Origin: Nocardiopsis alba DSM 43377
GTDB taxonomy: Bacteria > Actinomycetota > Actinomycetes > Streptosporangiales > Streptosporangiaceae
Length of the DNA: 64,000 bases
Direction of reading: 5' to 3'
Assembly: GCF_000341225.1 (NCBI RefSeq)
Contig: NZ_ANAC01000001.1
Coordinates: forward strand, 294,004 to 358,003
Part shown: in pieces, positions 25,548 through 34,104 of the stretch
How the letters are laid out: every line of letters starts with the position of its first letter
How positions within the stretch are numbered: the first letter of the stretch is position 1
Position numbers and translations under genes: made by a program
The notes under the pieces: model-generated
Database searches by the model: none
Told to the model about the DNA's origin: nothing
The model's input: only the letters and a program-made list of their open reading frames with translations

Positions 25548-26948
25548 GTGAGTCTGCGCTTCTATGACACCAGTGCCCGACAGGTCCGCGAGTTCTCCCC
25601 ACTCCGCGAAGGGTGTGCCTCCCTGTACCTGTGCGGTGCCACGGTGCAGGCTCCTCCGCACATCGGTCACATCCGCTCCGGAGTCAACTTCGACATCCTG
25701 CGCCGATGGCTGACCCACCTCGGCTACGAGGTCACCTTCTGCCGCAACGTCACCGACATCGATGACAAGATCATCGCCACGGCGGCGCGGGAGGGCGTCC
25801 CGTGGTGGCAGGTGAGCGAGCGCAACCAGCGCGCCTTCACCCACGCCTACGACGCCCTGGGCTGCCTGCCGCCCACCGTCGAGCCGCGCGCCACCGGCCA
25901 CGTGCCGGAGATGATCGAACTGATGCGGCGCCTCATCGACGCGGGGCACGCCTACCCCGCCGACGACGGTTCCGGCGACGTCTACTTCGACGTCGGCTCC
26001 TACCCGGCCTACGGGGAGCTGTCCAACCAGCGCCCGGACCAGGTCGTGGAGGCCGCCGACACCGACCGCGAACGCGACAAGCGCGATCCCCGCGACTTCG
26101 CCCTCTGGAAGGGCGCCAAACCGGGGGAGCCCAGCTGGGAGACCCCGTGGGGACGCGGCCGCCCCGGCTGGCACCTGGAGTGCTCGGCCATGGCCACCAA
26201 GTACCTGGGGCCCAGCTTCGACATCCACGGCGGCGGCCTGGACCTGGTCTTCCCGCACCACGAGAACGAGCAGGCCCAGTCCCGGGCCGCCGGCGACGGC
26301 TTCGCCCGGTACTGGCTGCACAACGGTCTGCTGGCCGTCGGCGGCGAGAAGATGAGCAAGTCCCTGGGCAACTCGCTGCGCATCCCGCAGATGTTGGAGA
26401 AGGTCCGCCCGGTCGAACTGCGCTACTACCTCGGTCAGGCGCACTACCGCTCCACCATCGACTACTCCGACGCCGCGCTCCAGGAGGCCGCCTCGGCCTA
26501 CCAGCGCATCGAGGGCTTCCTGACCCGCGCGGTCGAGGTCTTGGGCGAGATCACCCCCGCCGCCGAGGTGCCCGAGGCCTTCGCCGAGGCGCTCGACGAC
26601 GATCTCGGGGTCTCTCAGGCCCTGGCGGTGGTCCACGGCCACGTGCGCGAGGGCAACACCGCCCTGGCGGCCGGTGGCAAGGAGCGTGTCCGGGAGCTGG
26701 CCTCCGAACTGCGCGTCATGCTGGGCGTGCTCGGACTGGACCCGCTCAGCGACCAGTGGGCCTCCGAGGGCCAGGGGCTGCGCGAGGTCGTGGACGCGCT
26801 CGTCGCCGTCGCCCTCGAACAGCGCCAGGCGGCCCGGGGCCGTAAGGACTACGCGGCGGCCGACGCCATCCGCGACCGGCTGACCGAGGCCGGCGTGGTG
26901 GTGGAGGACACCCCGCAGGGCCCCCGCTGGGACCTGCGACGCGGCTGA
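25548..26948 (+). CDS. cysS: Cysteinyl-tRNA synthetase
   Basis: A 466-residue class I synthetase charging tRNA-Cys. The zinc-ligand Cys29 in LYLCGATVQ, the HIGH motif variant HIGHIRSG, the [15 protein letters not shown] block with a second zinc Cys, [16 protein letters not shown] and the catalytic loop [12 protein letters not shown] are all present, followed by the helical anticodon-side domain. Length is normal for bacteria. The GTG at 25548 has no ribosome-binding site but a -10-like element 7 bases upstream. cysS and rlmB follow carD-ispF as in other actinomycetes, with the Pro/Glu-rich membrane protein gene inserted on the other strand. Confidence 0.95.
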   Translation: MSLRFYDTSARQVREFSPLREGCASLYLCGATVQAPPHIGHIRSGVNFDILRRWLTHLGYEVTFCRNVTDIDDKIIATAAREGVPWWQVSERNQRAFTHAYDALGCLPPTVEPRATGHVPEMIELMRRLIDAGHAYPADDGSGDVYFDVGSYPAYGELSNQRPDQVVEAADTDRERDKRDPRDFALWKGAKPGEPSWETPWGRGRPGWHLECSAMATKYLGPSFDIHGGGLDLVFPHHENEQAQSRAAGDGFARYWLHNGLLAVGGEKMSKSLGNSLRIPQMLEKVRPVELRYYLGQAHYRSTIDYSDAALQEAASAYQRIEGFLTRAVEVLGEITPAAEVPEAFAEALDDDLGVSQALAVVHGHVREGNTALAAGGKERVRELASELRVMLGVLGLDPLSDQWASEGQGLREVVDALVAVALEQRQAARGRKDYAAADAIRDRLTEAGVVVEDTPQGPRWDLRRG

Positions 26949-26961
26949 TCGCGCCGACGGA

Positions 26962-26988
26962 CGGGGCCGGGACGACCTCCCGGCCCCG
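26962..26988 (+). terminator. Terminator after cysS
   Basis: A perfect 11-bp stem (CGGGGCCGGGA with TCCCGGCCCCG) and a 5-base loop, 13 bases after the stop. rlmB therefore probably has its own promoter. Confidence 0.8.
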
Positions 26989-27117
26989 AACGACGCGTGC
27001 GGTGGCACGCGACCATTAGGCTGGGGGTTTGCGCCGCCGCCCATCGGCGAGACGGCGACCCATCGGCCGGAAGAGTTCTTCCGGCATGCTCGCGACACGT
27101 ATCAGGAGGCGGCGACC

Positions 27118-28083
27118 ATGCCGGCGAAGAAGAGCAAGAAGGGCCCGACCAAGGGCAGCGGCGGTAAGAACCGGCGTTCACTCGAACCCAAGAGCGGCAC
27201 CCTGCCCGCCGAGCAGCGTCACTGGTACGAGGGCAAGCAGCGGCACAAGGCCGCCAAGCGTCCCGCCGGCGGCGAGGGTCGCGGGAGCGGGCGTCAGCAG
27301 GAGCGTTCGCCCAACCGCCCGGACAACTCCGACCTGCTGATCGGACGCAACCCGGTCGTGGAGGCGCTGCGCGCCGGCATGCCGGCCACCCGCCTCTTCC
27401 TGTCCAACAGCCTCGACCCGGACGACCGCGTCAACGAGGCCGCCAAGATGGCGGGCGCCCAGGGCGTCGACGTGCAGGAGGTGACCCGCACCGAGCTGGA
27501 CCGTCGCTGCGAGAGCAACGGTCTGCCCGGCGCCGCCCACCAGGGCATCGTGCTCCAGGTGCGGCCCTACCAGTACTGGGCGGCCGAGGGGCTGCTCGAC
27601 CGGGCGCTGGAGTCCGACACCCCGCCGCTGATCGTCGCCCTGGACGGGGTCACCGACCCGCACAACCTGGGCGCCATCGCCCGCTCCGCCGCGGCCTTCG
27701 GCGCGCACGGCCTGCTCATTCCGGAGCGTCGCGCCGCCGGTGTGACCATGACCGCGTGGAAGACCTCCGCGGGCACCCTGGCCAGGCTGCCCGTCGCCCA
27801 GGCCACCAACCTCACGCGTGCCCTGGAGGCCTACAAGAAGGCCGGGCTGTTCGTCGCCGGTCTGGACGCCGATGGCGACATCCAGCTTCCCGACCTGGAC
27901 CTGGCCACCGGGCCTCTGGTGATCGTGGTCGGCGCCGAGGGCAAGGGGCTGTCCCGACTGGTGCGGGAGACCTGCGACGTGATCGCGAGCATCCCGATCA
28001 GCGGCGCGGAGTCCCTGAACGCCTCCGTGGCCGCGGGTGTGTCCCTCTACGAGGTCGCCCGTCACCGTGGCGGCAAGGCCTAG
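27118..28083 (+). CDS. rlmB: 23S rRNA 2'-O-methyltransferase RlmB (TrmH/SpoU family)
   Basis: 321 residues. A Lys/Gly/Arg-rich N-terminal tail of about 70 residues (KKSKKGPTKGSGG...) typical of actinomycete RlmB precedes the substrate-binding domain (LLIGRNPVVEALRAG) and the SPOUT knot domain with DGVTDPHNLGAIARSAAAFG, GAEGKGLSRLVRETCD and IPISGAESLNASVAAGVSLYE. It methylates a ribose in 23S rRNA (G2251 in E. coli numbering) using SAM. ATG 27118 follows AGGAGG with good spacing. Gene order cysS-rlmB is conserved in the phylum. Confidence 0.94.
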   Translation: MPAKKSKKGPTKGSGGKNRRSLEPKSGTLPAEQRHWYEGKQRHKAAKRPAGGEGRGSGRQQERSPNRPDNSDLLIGRNPVVEALRAGMPATRLFLSNSLDPDDRVNEAAKMAGAQGVDVQEVTRTELDRRCESNGLPGAAHQGIVLQVRPYQYWAAEGLLDRALESDTPPLIVALDGVTDPHNLGAIARSAAAFGAHGLLIPERRAAGVTMTAWKTSAGTLARLPVAQATNLTRALEAYKKAGLFVAGLDADGDIQLPDLDLATGPLVIVVGAEGKGLSRLVRETCDVIASIPISGAESLNASVAAGVSLYEVARHRGGKA

Positions 28084-28092
28084 AGATCGAAC

Positions 28093-28123
28093 CGGCCCGG
28101 CTCGTGTCGCACGATCCGGGCCG
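28093..28123 (+). terminator. Terminator after rlmB
   Basis: CGGCCCGG at 28093-28100 pairs with CCGGGCCG at 28116-28123; the interior TCGTG/CACGA also pairs, giving 13 pairs around one mismatch and a 3-base loop. It lies 10 bases after the stop. Confidence 0.8.
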
Positions 28124-28229
28124 ACGCGCCCTCGGTGATCGGCGGCGGAACGAGGCCGAGTAGGACACTCGTCGTCGGAGCCGGTACCATTCGGGTGGAC
28201 ACTCCGGAGCCACAGGGCTTCGGCTGTCG

Positions 28230-28302
28230 GCCGACGTAGCTCAATTGGCAGAGCAATCGCCTTGTAAGCGATAGGTTAGGGGTTCAAGTCCCCTCGTCGG
28301 CT
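28230..28302 (+). tRNA. tRNA-Thr (anticodon UGU)
   Basis: A full cloverleaf of 73 bases: acceptor GCCGACG/CGTCGGC with discriminator T, D stem GCTC/GAGC, anticodon stem ATCGC/GCGAT with loop CTTGTAA (anticodon TGT), and T arm GGGG-TTCAAGT-CCCC. The 3' CCA is not encoded. It reads ACA codons, which are rare in GC-rich genomes. No integrase or duplicated 3' end was seen nearby. Confidence 0.95.
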
Positions 28303-28437
28303 CTTCTCATGCCCGGCCTTTGTACGGGCCGCGCCCCGCCCCGCGTATCGCCGTGGCGGTCGTGTCCTTTCTCGGCGAGGGTCCGGTAGGGCCGCTCGCG
28401 GCCCCGGCCACCGCCGAGGCCGCTCCTCGGATACGGC

Positions 28438-29265
28438 TCAGTCGGTGTCCTTGGCCAGTGCGGCGATCAGTTCCAGACTCTCCGTCTCGGGCAGGGCCGT
28501 CTCGACGAGGTCCTCGTAGATGGAGATGTAGGACTTGACCTCGGGTGTCTCGATGACGTTCACCGGTTTGGTGACGGTGTCGATGTAGACGTAGGAGTCG
28601 TCGAAGATGGTGAAGCCGTGCGGGAGGACCGGGTGCGGGACCCAGAGCGGGATCACCATGAGACCGATGGTGGGGTAGGTGCCCAGGTGCAGGAGACGTT
28701 CGTACTGGGTCCGCATCGTCTCCGAGGTGCCGAACGGGCGGCGTAGCGCGTATTCGGTGATGACGAAGCTGAAGCTCCGCTGTTTCTCGAAGAGGATGTT
28801 CTGTCGTTCCATCCGCAGGGCGATGCCCTCGGACACCTGTTCCGGGGTGATCGTGGGACTGGCCCGGATCACCTCTTCGGCGTAGGCGGCCGTCTGCAAC
28901 AGGCCGGGGATCACGTCCAAGTGATAGCCGCGACGCCTGAGCGCCTCGCGTTCGAGATCGCGAACGTAGATCTGGCGCGGGCCTTTGCGCTCTTCCAGCC
29001 ACCGCCAGCTGCTGACGCCGACGTCGAGCTCGGTGAGCTCCGACGCCAGGCCCTCCTTGATCGCCGCGGTCGCCCCGTAGGTGGTGAGCAGGCGGGTGAG
29101 GAGCTCGTGCGACGGTCGGATGTGGCCGTTCTCGACGCGCGAGATGGTGGACTGGTCGGTGCCCGCCAGTTCGGCCGCCTCTCGGCCGCTCATGCCTGCT
29201 TCACTGCGCAGATTCTTCAGTTCTTGCCCGAATTGCCTTTGCCGCTTCCTCCGGTACTCACCCAT
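28438..29265 (-). CDS. XRE-family regulator with DUF5753 ligand domain
   Basis: 275 residues. Residues about 12-65 form a helix-turn-helix (FGQELKNLRSEAGMSGREAAELAGTDQSTISRVENGHIRPS), and the remainder is the DUF5753 domain, marked by the YVRDLEREALRRRGYHLDVIPGLLQTAAYAEEVIRA block, RMERQNILFEK and VIPLWVPHPVLPHGFTIFDD. Such regulators are abundant in Streptomyces and Nocardiopsis and are commonly paired with a small acidic or Cys-containing protein, here the 54-residue product of the next upstream gene. The pair may act as a regulator/antagonist module; targets are unknown. Confidence 0.92.
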   Translation of the reverse strand: MGEYRRKRQRQFGQELKNLRSEAGMSGREAAELAGTDQSTISRVENGHIRPSHELLTRLLTTYGATAAIKEGLASELTELDVGVSSWRWLEERKGPRQIYVRDLEREALRRRGYHLDVIPGLLQTAAYAEEVIRASPTITPEQVSEGIALRMERQNILFEKQRSFSFVITEYALRRPFGTSETMRTQYERLLHLGTYPTIGLMVIPLWVPHPVLPHGFTIFDDSYVYIDTVTKPVNVIETPEVKSYISIYEDLVETALPETESLELIAALAKDTD

Positions 29266-29364
29266 TGAGTTCTGTCTGCTCTCCGCTATGCGTCCAGGTG
29301 GGGGCCCGCCTCCGTCCTGGGCATGATGGCCAGACGGGCCCCGCCCCTCCCGAGAGCCAGGGGA

Positions 29365-29529
29365 TCACAGACCCCGCAGGATCTCCGCGGGCACCTCGAT
29401 GACCGTTTCATGCTCGGGAGTGGGCATCGAGTCAACCGTAGCGCCTTGCACGAGGAATGTCCCCTTGTCGGTGCGGAACACCTTGGGGCAGCCCCCGTTT
29501 TCGCAGCCTCTAATCTGCTTCACCTGCAT
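29365..29529 (-). CDS. 54-residue Cys-containing small protein next to the XRE regulator
   Basis: A small protein beginning QVKQIRGCENGGCPKVFRT with a CxxxxC pair, a beta-hairpin-like GTFLVQGATVD and an acidic C terminus (ETVIEVPAEILRGL). It resembles small proteins often found upstream of XRE/DUF5753 genes in actinomycetes; their function is unknown, though antagonist or sigma-interaction roles have been proposed for analogous partners. The ATG at 29529 is preceded by GGAAAGAGA. It is not a DUF397 protein by sequence. It probably forms one transcription unit with the XRE gene. Confidence 0.65.
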   Translation of the reverse strand: MQVKQIRGCENGGCPKVFRTDKGTFLVQGATVDSMPTPEHETVIEVPAEILRGL

Positions 29530-29721
29530 GGTCTCTTTCCTTTCCAGGCGTGGAGGGTAACTGATGATTAGAGAAGCATAGTTCTCTTGAGGTTTCAACG
29601 TTTTCCACATGTTGGCAGGTAGAAGACTTGTAGAGTACATACTGAAGGGTCGATATTCGATTCTTACGTTTACATCGATGTTGTTCATGTGATACCTGTG
29701 ACCTACACCGGGGGGTGTTCC
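29530..29721. promoter_or_regulatory. AT-rich divergent promoter region
   Basis: This 192-base gap between the 54-residue gene and a divergent 126-residue gene is markedly less GC-rich than anything nearby (TTAGAGAAGCATAG, TATTCGATTCTTACG). It must hold promoters for both sides. No specific operator was identified. Confidence 0.5.
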
Positions 29722-30102
29722 ATGGGTGCTGTGGAGAGGTGGCTCGACCCGAGAGGCGATCCATCTCGGCAGGTCAGACGTTTTCTGGCCGAGAAACTGG
29801 GGCCCGGAGGGGAGGACTCGATCTGGTTGACGAGTCGGGTTGCCGAGGAGGTGGCCGGCTCGGGGGGAGTTCCCTGGAAGGTGGGCATGCGCAGAAGAGG
29901 GAGATGCGTACTGACCTGCCTGGACTATCGGCTGCCCTGGTCGGGAGGGGTCGGGAGCGGACCGGTGTTGTCCTCGGGGCTGATCCTCCTCCTCACCAGG
30001 AGCACCGGCCGGTGGCGCCACTCGGACCATCCGCGTAAGGGCGTACGAACCCTGTGGTTGGAGATGGAGCTGGAGGGGCTCCGTTCCGAGTCGGCCGCGT
30101 GA
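29722..30102 (+). CDS. Hypothetical protein divergent from the XRE module
   Basis: 126 residues, not recognised. It has a basic, Trp-containing sequence with no signal peptide; LILLLTRSTGRWRHSDHPRKG and a C-terminal LWLEMELEGLRSE helix are the clearest elements. Third-position GC is somewhat lower than in core genes, and the gene shares an AT-rich divergent promoter with the small-protein/XRE unit, so it may belong to the same regulatory module. ATG 29722 has only a weak G-rich ribosome-binding site. The downstream convergent gene is an FAD monooxygenase. Confidence 0.5.
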   Translation: MGAVERWLDPRGDPSRQVRRFLAEKLGPGGEDSIWLTSRVAEEVAGSGGVPWKVGMRRRGRCVLTCLDYRLPWSGGVGSGPVLSSGLILLLTRSTGRWRHSDHPRKGVRTLWLEMELEGLRSESAA

Positions 30103-30151
30103 ACGGGCCCGTCGTCCGGCGTCTTCGTGCGGACGACGGGCCCCGCGCGGG

Positions 30152-31378
30152 TCAGCGCATCGCGGCCGCGGGCGGGCGTTCTCGAAGGGCCCCGTAGCCG
30201 AGGAAGTAGGCCGGAACGCGGCGGGCCCAGGGCAGGTGTTCGACCACGCGCAACGGAGCGGGCGGTTCCGTCGAACGCAGGTCGAGGCGTCCTTCCAGCG
30301 CGGGCAGGATCACCCTGCGGTGCGCCACGCGCTGGAAGCCCTGCACCAGGACCGTGACGGGCTGTCGCCGTCGCTGGACCGCCGCCACGTCGTCCCTGGT
30401 GACCCGGCCGCGGCGTAGCGGTGCCTGGAGGTGGCGGGCGGTGGCGACCGCGTCCTGGATCGCCAGGTTGATGCCGATCCCGCCCACCGGCGACATCGCG
30501 TGCGCGGCGTCGCCGATGCACAGCAGGCCGGGGGTGTGCCAGCGGCGCAACCGGTCCACGCGTACGTTCAGCAGCTTCACGTCGTCCCAGTCGGCCACCA
30601 GGGAGCGCCCCTCCAACCAGGGGAACTGTCGCACGAGGGTCTCGTTGAACTCCTCCAGCGGGTGCGAGCGGTTCCGGGAGTCGGTGCCCTTGGGGATGAT
30701 CGCCGCCGCCTGGTAGTAGTCGCCCCGGTCGATGAGGAGGCTGAACCTCCCCTCGCTCATCCGTCCGATGCCGCCGTCGGGGTCGTCGTCGTGGCGGGGC
30801 AGTCGGAACCACTGCACGTCCATCGGTGCGGAGAAGTCCCGTAGGCCCAGTCCGGAGAGCCCGCGCGCCAGGGAGTCGCGGCCGTCGCAGGCCACGGTGA
30901 TGGTCGCGCGTATCTCGCCGGTCTCCCCGTCGCGGGTCCGGTAACGCACCCCGTTGATCCGGCCGCCCTCCTCGATGAAGGAGGTCGCCTCGGTGTTCAT
31001 GCGCAGGGTGAAGCCGGGCTCTTCGGCCGCGGCCCCGGCCAGGAGGTCGAGCAGGTCCCACTGGGGGACCATCGCGATGTGGTCGTACGGGGCGGGCAGC
31101 TGGGTGAAGTCGGCCAGGGTGACCCAGCGGTCCTCGACGCCGACCGGGAGCCGGGCGCGGTCCAGCCGTCGTTGGGGCAGGCGCGAGAACTCCTCGGAGA
31201 GGCCGAGTTCGTCCAGCAGACGGAGGGTCGAGGGGTGCACGGTGTCGCCGCGGAAGTCCCGAAGGAAGTCGCGGTGCTTCTCCAACACGGTCACTTCGAC
31301 GCCGCATCGGGCCAAGAGCAGGCCGAGCACGATCCCGGCCGGTCCTCCTCCGATCACGCAGCAGGTCGTCCGGGTCAT
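30152..31378 (-). CDS. FAD-dependent aromatic monooxygenase-type oxidoreductase
   Basis: A 408-residue group A flavoprotein. The Rossmann fingerprint CCVIGGGPAGIVLGLLLARCG starts at residue 6; the second FAD motif is TVACDGRDSLARGLSGL, and the third is LLCIGDAAHAMSPVGGIGINLAIQDA. These signatures fit p-hydroxybenzoate hydroxylase-like NAD(P)H-dependent hydroxylases. Substrate is unknown. ATG 31378 follows GAGGTGAT. It has no pathway genes beside it; the neighbours are the XRE module on one side and the Cvn conservon on the other. Confidence 0.88.
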   Translation of the reverse strand: MTRTTCCVIGGGPAGIVLGLLLARCGVEVTVLEKHRDFLRDFRGDTVHPSTLRLLDELGLSEEFSRLPQRRLDRARLPVGVEDRWVTLADFTQLPAPYDHIAMVPQWDLLDLLAGAAAEEPGFTLRMNTEATSFIEEGGRINGVRYRTRDGETGEIRATITVACDGRDSLARGLSGLGLRDFSAPMDVQWFRLPRHDDDPDGGIGRMSEGRFSLLIDRGDYYQAAAIIPKGTDSRNRSHPLEEFNETLVRQFPWLEGRSLVADWDDVKLLNVRVDRLRRWHTPGLLCIGDAAHAMSPVGGIGINLAIQDAVATARHLQAPLRRGRVTRDDVAAVQRRRQPVTVLVQGFQRVAHRRVILPALEGRLDLRSTEPPAPLRVVEHLPWARRVPAYFLGYGALRERPPAAAMR

Positions 31379-31876
31379 GAGATCACCTCGACTGTGATCG
31401 ACGGGTTCCGGATCTCCAACGTACAGAGCGTGGTGGTCGGTGTACAGGAGGCCGAGGCCCTCCCGCGGGGCCCGTGGGCCTCTGGTCGCGTCCTTTGAAG
31501 AGGAGACGGTGTCGATTCTTCTTGAACAAGACGAATCAGACTTTCCTAACGCGGGCTCGGAGAGCCTCGCCAAGAATTTTCAGGAAGTTCCACTGCGCTC
31601 GTGAGCAGTATGGGACTGCTGTGAACAGTGAGAATGCCGTCCCGCGTTGGGGGAACAAGGGTTGAAAACGCCCTCGGGAGATCCTTCTCCCGTTTGAGGT
31701 GGTCTCCACGGTGGCAAAATGACCAGCCGTAGGCGTCCTCGCCCGGGAATCACCCCTGATCGACCGCACCGACCCCTTCCCGCCCCTCCGCCCGGACCCT
31801 TCCCCGCCCCGGACCGACGCCCCAGGGTCCTTCGACGTCCTCCCCCGGCCGGTCCTCGACGTGAAACGACCAGCGC
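31379..31876. promoter_or_regulatory. 498-base gap upstream of the conservon
   Basis: The middle (about 31500-31720) is distinctly AT-richer than the surroundings and probably contains the conservon promoter. One short frame, GTG at 31509 to a stop at 31604 (31 codons beginning MSILLEQDES), follows AGGAG by only 3 bases and has atypical codon use, so it is mentioned but not called. No operator or hairpin stands out. Confidence 0.4.
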
Positions 31877-33328
31877 ATGTTGTTGACAGACACAACGGTT
31901 CCAGTGGAACCCGACCCCGCACAGATCTGGACGTGGGTTCTGGCGGTGAGCACCCTCGTGCTCTCGGTCGTGGCGGTCCGCTCGCTCCTTCGTGAACGCC
32001 GGGCCCGTCGGGAGGCCGCGGAGGCGGCGCTCCGCGACGAGCGGCTGATCCAGGAGGCGCGTTCGGTCGCCGCCCACGCCGAGGCGCGGGCCGACCGGTT
32101 GCGGGCGGAGCTGTCCCGACGCGACAACGTCGGCAAGGTCGTGACCGAGGACGTGTTCCCCCTGGTGACCAGGCGGATCCGGGAGGGCGCCTCGGCCCAG
32201 ACGGTCATGGCCGAGCTCGACGGCTCGGAGGGCACCGACCCGCTCGCCCGACCTCTCATCGAGTCGGTCACCGACACCCTCTGGCGGGGGCACCAGCAGC
32301 GTCGGCGGCTTCTCAGCGTGGTCAAGGGCTGCGCGGCCCGAGCCCGTGCCGGGGTCTCCCAGCTCCGCGCCGACGTGCAGGAACGTAGCGGCCGTTATTG
32401 GAGGACCCTCGACTCCCACGGCACGGGGGAGCAGGTACGCGAGGACTTCATGGTGATGGAGGCCGGTCTCTCCCGTTTGGAGATGCTCATCCAGCGTCTG
32501 CTCACCGTGGCCGAGGCCGACCGGATCGGCCGTAACTGGACCCAGCCTCTGCGCATCGAGCGTCTGGTGCGCGCGGCGGTCGGCAGTGTCCCCGAGTTCG
32601 CCCGGGTCCAGATGCACATGCCCAACACCCCGATCGTGGTCGAGGGGCGGGCCGTCAACTCGATCATCCAGATCCTGGCCGAACTGGTCGACAACGCCAC
32701 CTCCTTCTCCGCGCCCTCCGAGGCCGTGGTGGTGCACTTCGAGAACACCGCGATGCGGCTCGGCGTGCACATCGACGACAGCGGCCTGGCCATGACCGAG
32801 GAGCAGCTCGCCGAGGTGCGCCGTCGCCTCGACCCGAACCGTCCTCCGGACATCGCCGAACTGTCCGCCAACCAGCTCGGTCTGCTCGTGGTCCGCAGGG
32901 CCGCCGACCCGCTGGACATCCGGGTGGACCTCTCCCCGTCGCCGCGCGGCGGCACGAGGGCGACCGTGTGGATCCCGCGCAAGGGTCTGCTGCGCACCGA
33001 CGAGGCGGCCGTGGGGGCGAGCGCCCCGGCCCTCTCGACGGGCACCCTCACCGCGGTGCCCTCGTCCCGGGTCCCGACCCCCGTCGGCGCCCCGCTCGCC
33101 GCGCTCCAGGACTCGTCACTCCCCGTCGACGACGCCGAGGACGACGAGGAACGCCCCCGATACCTGCCCAGACGACGTCGTGGCGCGACCCTCCCCGAGG
33201 AGACGGCCGCCCCCAGAACCGTCGAGCCGCCGAAGGACCGCGCGGCCACCAGTCTTCGCATCGCCCAGTGGCACGCCCACACACGGCCGACCTCGAAACC
33301 CGTCGCAGAGAATCGTGAGGACTCCTGA
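31877..33328 (+). CDS. cvnA: Conservon sensor kinase-like protein CvnA
   Basis: 483 residues. A membrane segment (IWTWVLAVSTLVLSVVAV) is followed by a charged coiled-coil (LLRERRARREAAEAALRDERL), the central helical region with DTLWRGHQQRRRLLSVV and LEMLIQRLLTVAEADR, and an ATPase domain with IIQILAELVDNATSFSAP (N box), VHIDDSGLAMTEEQL and GLLVVRRAADPLDIRV. The tail is Pro/Arg-rich and disordered. CvnA proteins are orphan kinases that nucleate a membrane GTPase-like signalling complex with CvnB-D. No separate response regulator is present. It is first in an overlapping operon of six genes. Confidence 0.9.
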   Translation: MLLTDTTVPVEPDPAQIWTWVLAVSTLVLSVVAVRSLLRERRARREAAEAALRDERLIQEARSVAAHAEARADRLRAELSRRDNVGKVVTEDVFPLVTRRIREGASAQTVMAELDGSEGTDPLARPLIESVTDTLWRGHQQRRRLLSVVKGCAARARAGVSQLRADVQERSGRYWRTLDSHGTGEQVREDFMVMEAGLSRLEMLIQRLLTVAEADRIGRNWTQPLRIERLVRAAVGSVPEFARVQMHMPNTPIVVEGRAVNSIIQILAELVDNATSFSAPSEAVVVHFENTAMRLGVHIDDSGLAMTEEQLAEVRRRLDPNRPPDIAELSANQLGLLVVRRAADPLDIRVDLSPSPRGGTRATVWIPRKGLLRTDEAAVGASAPALSTGTLTAVPSSRVPTPVGAPLAALQDSSLPVDDAEDDEERPRYLPRRRRGATLPEETAAPRTVEPPKDRAATSLRIAQWHAHTRPTSKPVAENREDS

Positions 33329-33739
33329 ATGCAGACCAACCTGACCTGGCTCATGGACAAACTGCGCGAGCTGCCCGGGGTGCGCCACGTGCTCCTGCTG
33401 TCCACCGACGGTCTGGTCCGTTCCGCCGACAGCACTCTGGAGCGTGACGAGGCCGACGGTCTGGCCGCCTCCGCCTGTGGGCTTCTCGCCACGGGCGGGC
33501 AGGTCAACGCGGTGTTCGGCATCGAGGACCCGGTCCGCACCGTCGCGGTGGATCTGGACCCGCACCACCTGCTGGTGATGGGCGCCGGTTCGGGGTCGGC
33601 CCTGGCGGTGCTCGCCGACCTGTCGAGCCCCTCGGCCGACCTGGGAGTGGTCGCCACGGAGATGGGACGTCTGGTGGAACGTCTTCCCGAACAGCTCGCC
33701 ACGCCCAGCCGTCACGTCGACGAGGCGGGGGCCCCGTGA
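33329..33739 (+). CDS. cvnB: Roadblock/LC7-domain protein CvnB
   Basis: A 136-residue roadblock/LC7 protein, the presumed GTPase-activating or regulatory partner of CvnD. Visible family blocks are NLTWLMDKLRELPGVRHVLLLSTDGLVRSADS and GQVNAVFGIEDPVRTVAVDLD. It begins immediately after the cvnA stop codon and ends in a GTGA overlap with cvnC, so the genes are coupled. Confidence 0.9.
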   Translation: MQTNLTWLMDKLRELPGVRHVLLLSTDGLVRSADSTLERDEADGLAASACGLLATGGQVNAVFGIEDPVRTVAVDLDPHHLLVMGAGSGSALAVLADLSSPSADLGVVATEMGRLVERLPEQLATPSRHVDEAGAP

Positions 33740-34104
33740 TAGATCCCGACGTGCCCGACGGCCTGTTCATGGTGGTCGGTGGGCGCAGCGGCACCACACT
33801 TCGGCTGGATCCCTTCGCCCTGGTGGTGACCGAACGCGCCGACACCTCGGGGTTGTCCCTGGAACAGGCCGACATCGTGCGGATCTGTGACCGTCCGATC
33901 GCCCCGGCCGAGCTCGGCGCGCGGCTGGGGATCCCGTTGGGGGCGGTCACGATCCTGCTGGCAGACCTCGTCGACCAGGGGTACATCGCGATCCGTTCCG
34001 CCGACCGTCCCGCGAAGCGCGCGGCGTCGGGGTTCGCGTCCCCGGCCGATGACCGTCGACTCTTGGAGAAACTGCGTGTTGGGCTCATCAACCTCCCCGT
34101 ATGA
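33736..34104 (+). CDS. cvnC: DUF742 protein CvnC
   Basis: 122 residues of the DUF742 family: FMVVGGRSGTTLRLDPFALVVTERADTSGLSLEQADIVRICDRPIAPAELGARLGIPLGAVTILLADLVDQGYI contains the winged-helix-like core. CvnC is part of the Cvn membrane complex and is thought to bind CvnA or CvnD rather than DNA. The GTG start overlaps the cvnB stop, and its 3' end overlaps the start of cvnD by 29 bases. Confidence 0.9.
   Translation: MIDPDVPDGLFMVVGGRSGTTLRLDPFALVVTERADTSGLSLEQADIVRICDRPIAPAELGARLGIPLGAVTILLADLVDQGYIAIRSADRPAKRAASGFASPADDRRLLEKLRVGLINLPV

Noticed and set aside
23272..25551. Plus-strand 759-codon frame opposite the Pro/Glu-rich gene
   Set aside because: Its Gly/Arg-rich translation mirrors the Pro/Glu repeats of the other strand. 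The minus-strand reading has membrane segments and a sensible start.
28230..30102. Integrative element at the tRNA-Thr gene
   Set aside because: No integrase, excisionase or direct repeat of the tRNA 3' end was seen; the neighbouring regulator module alone is not evidence of integration.
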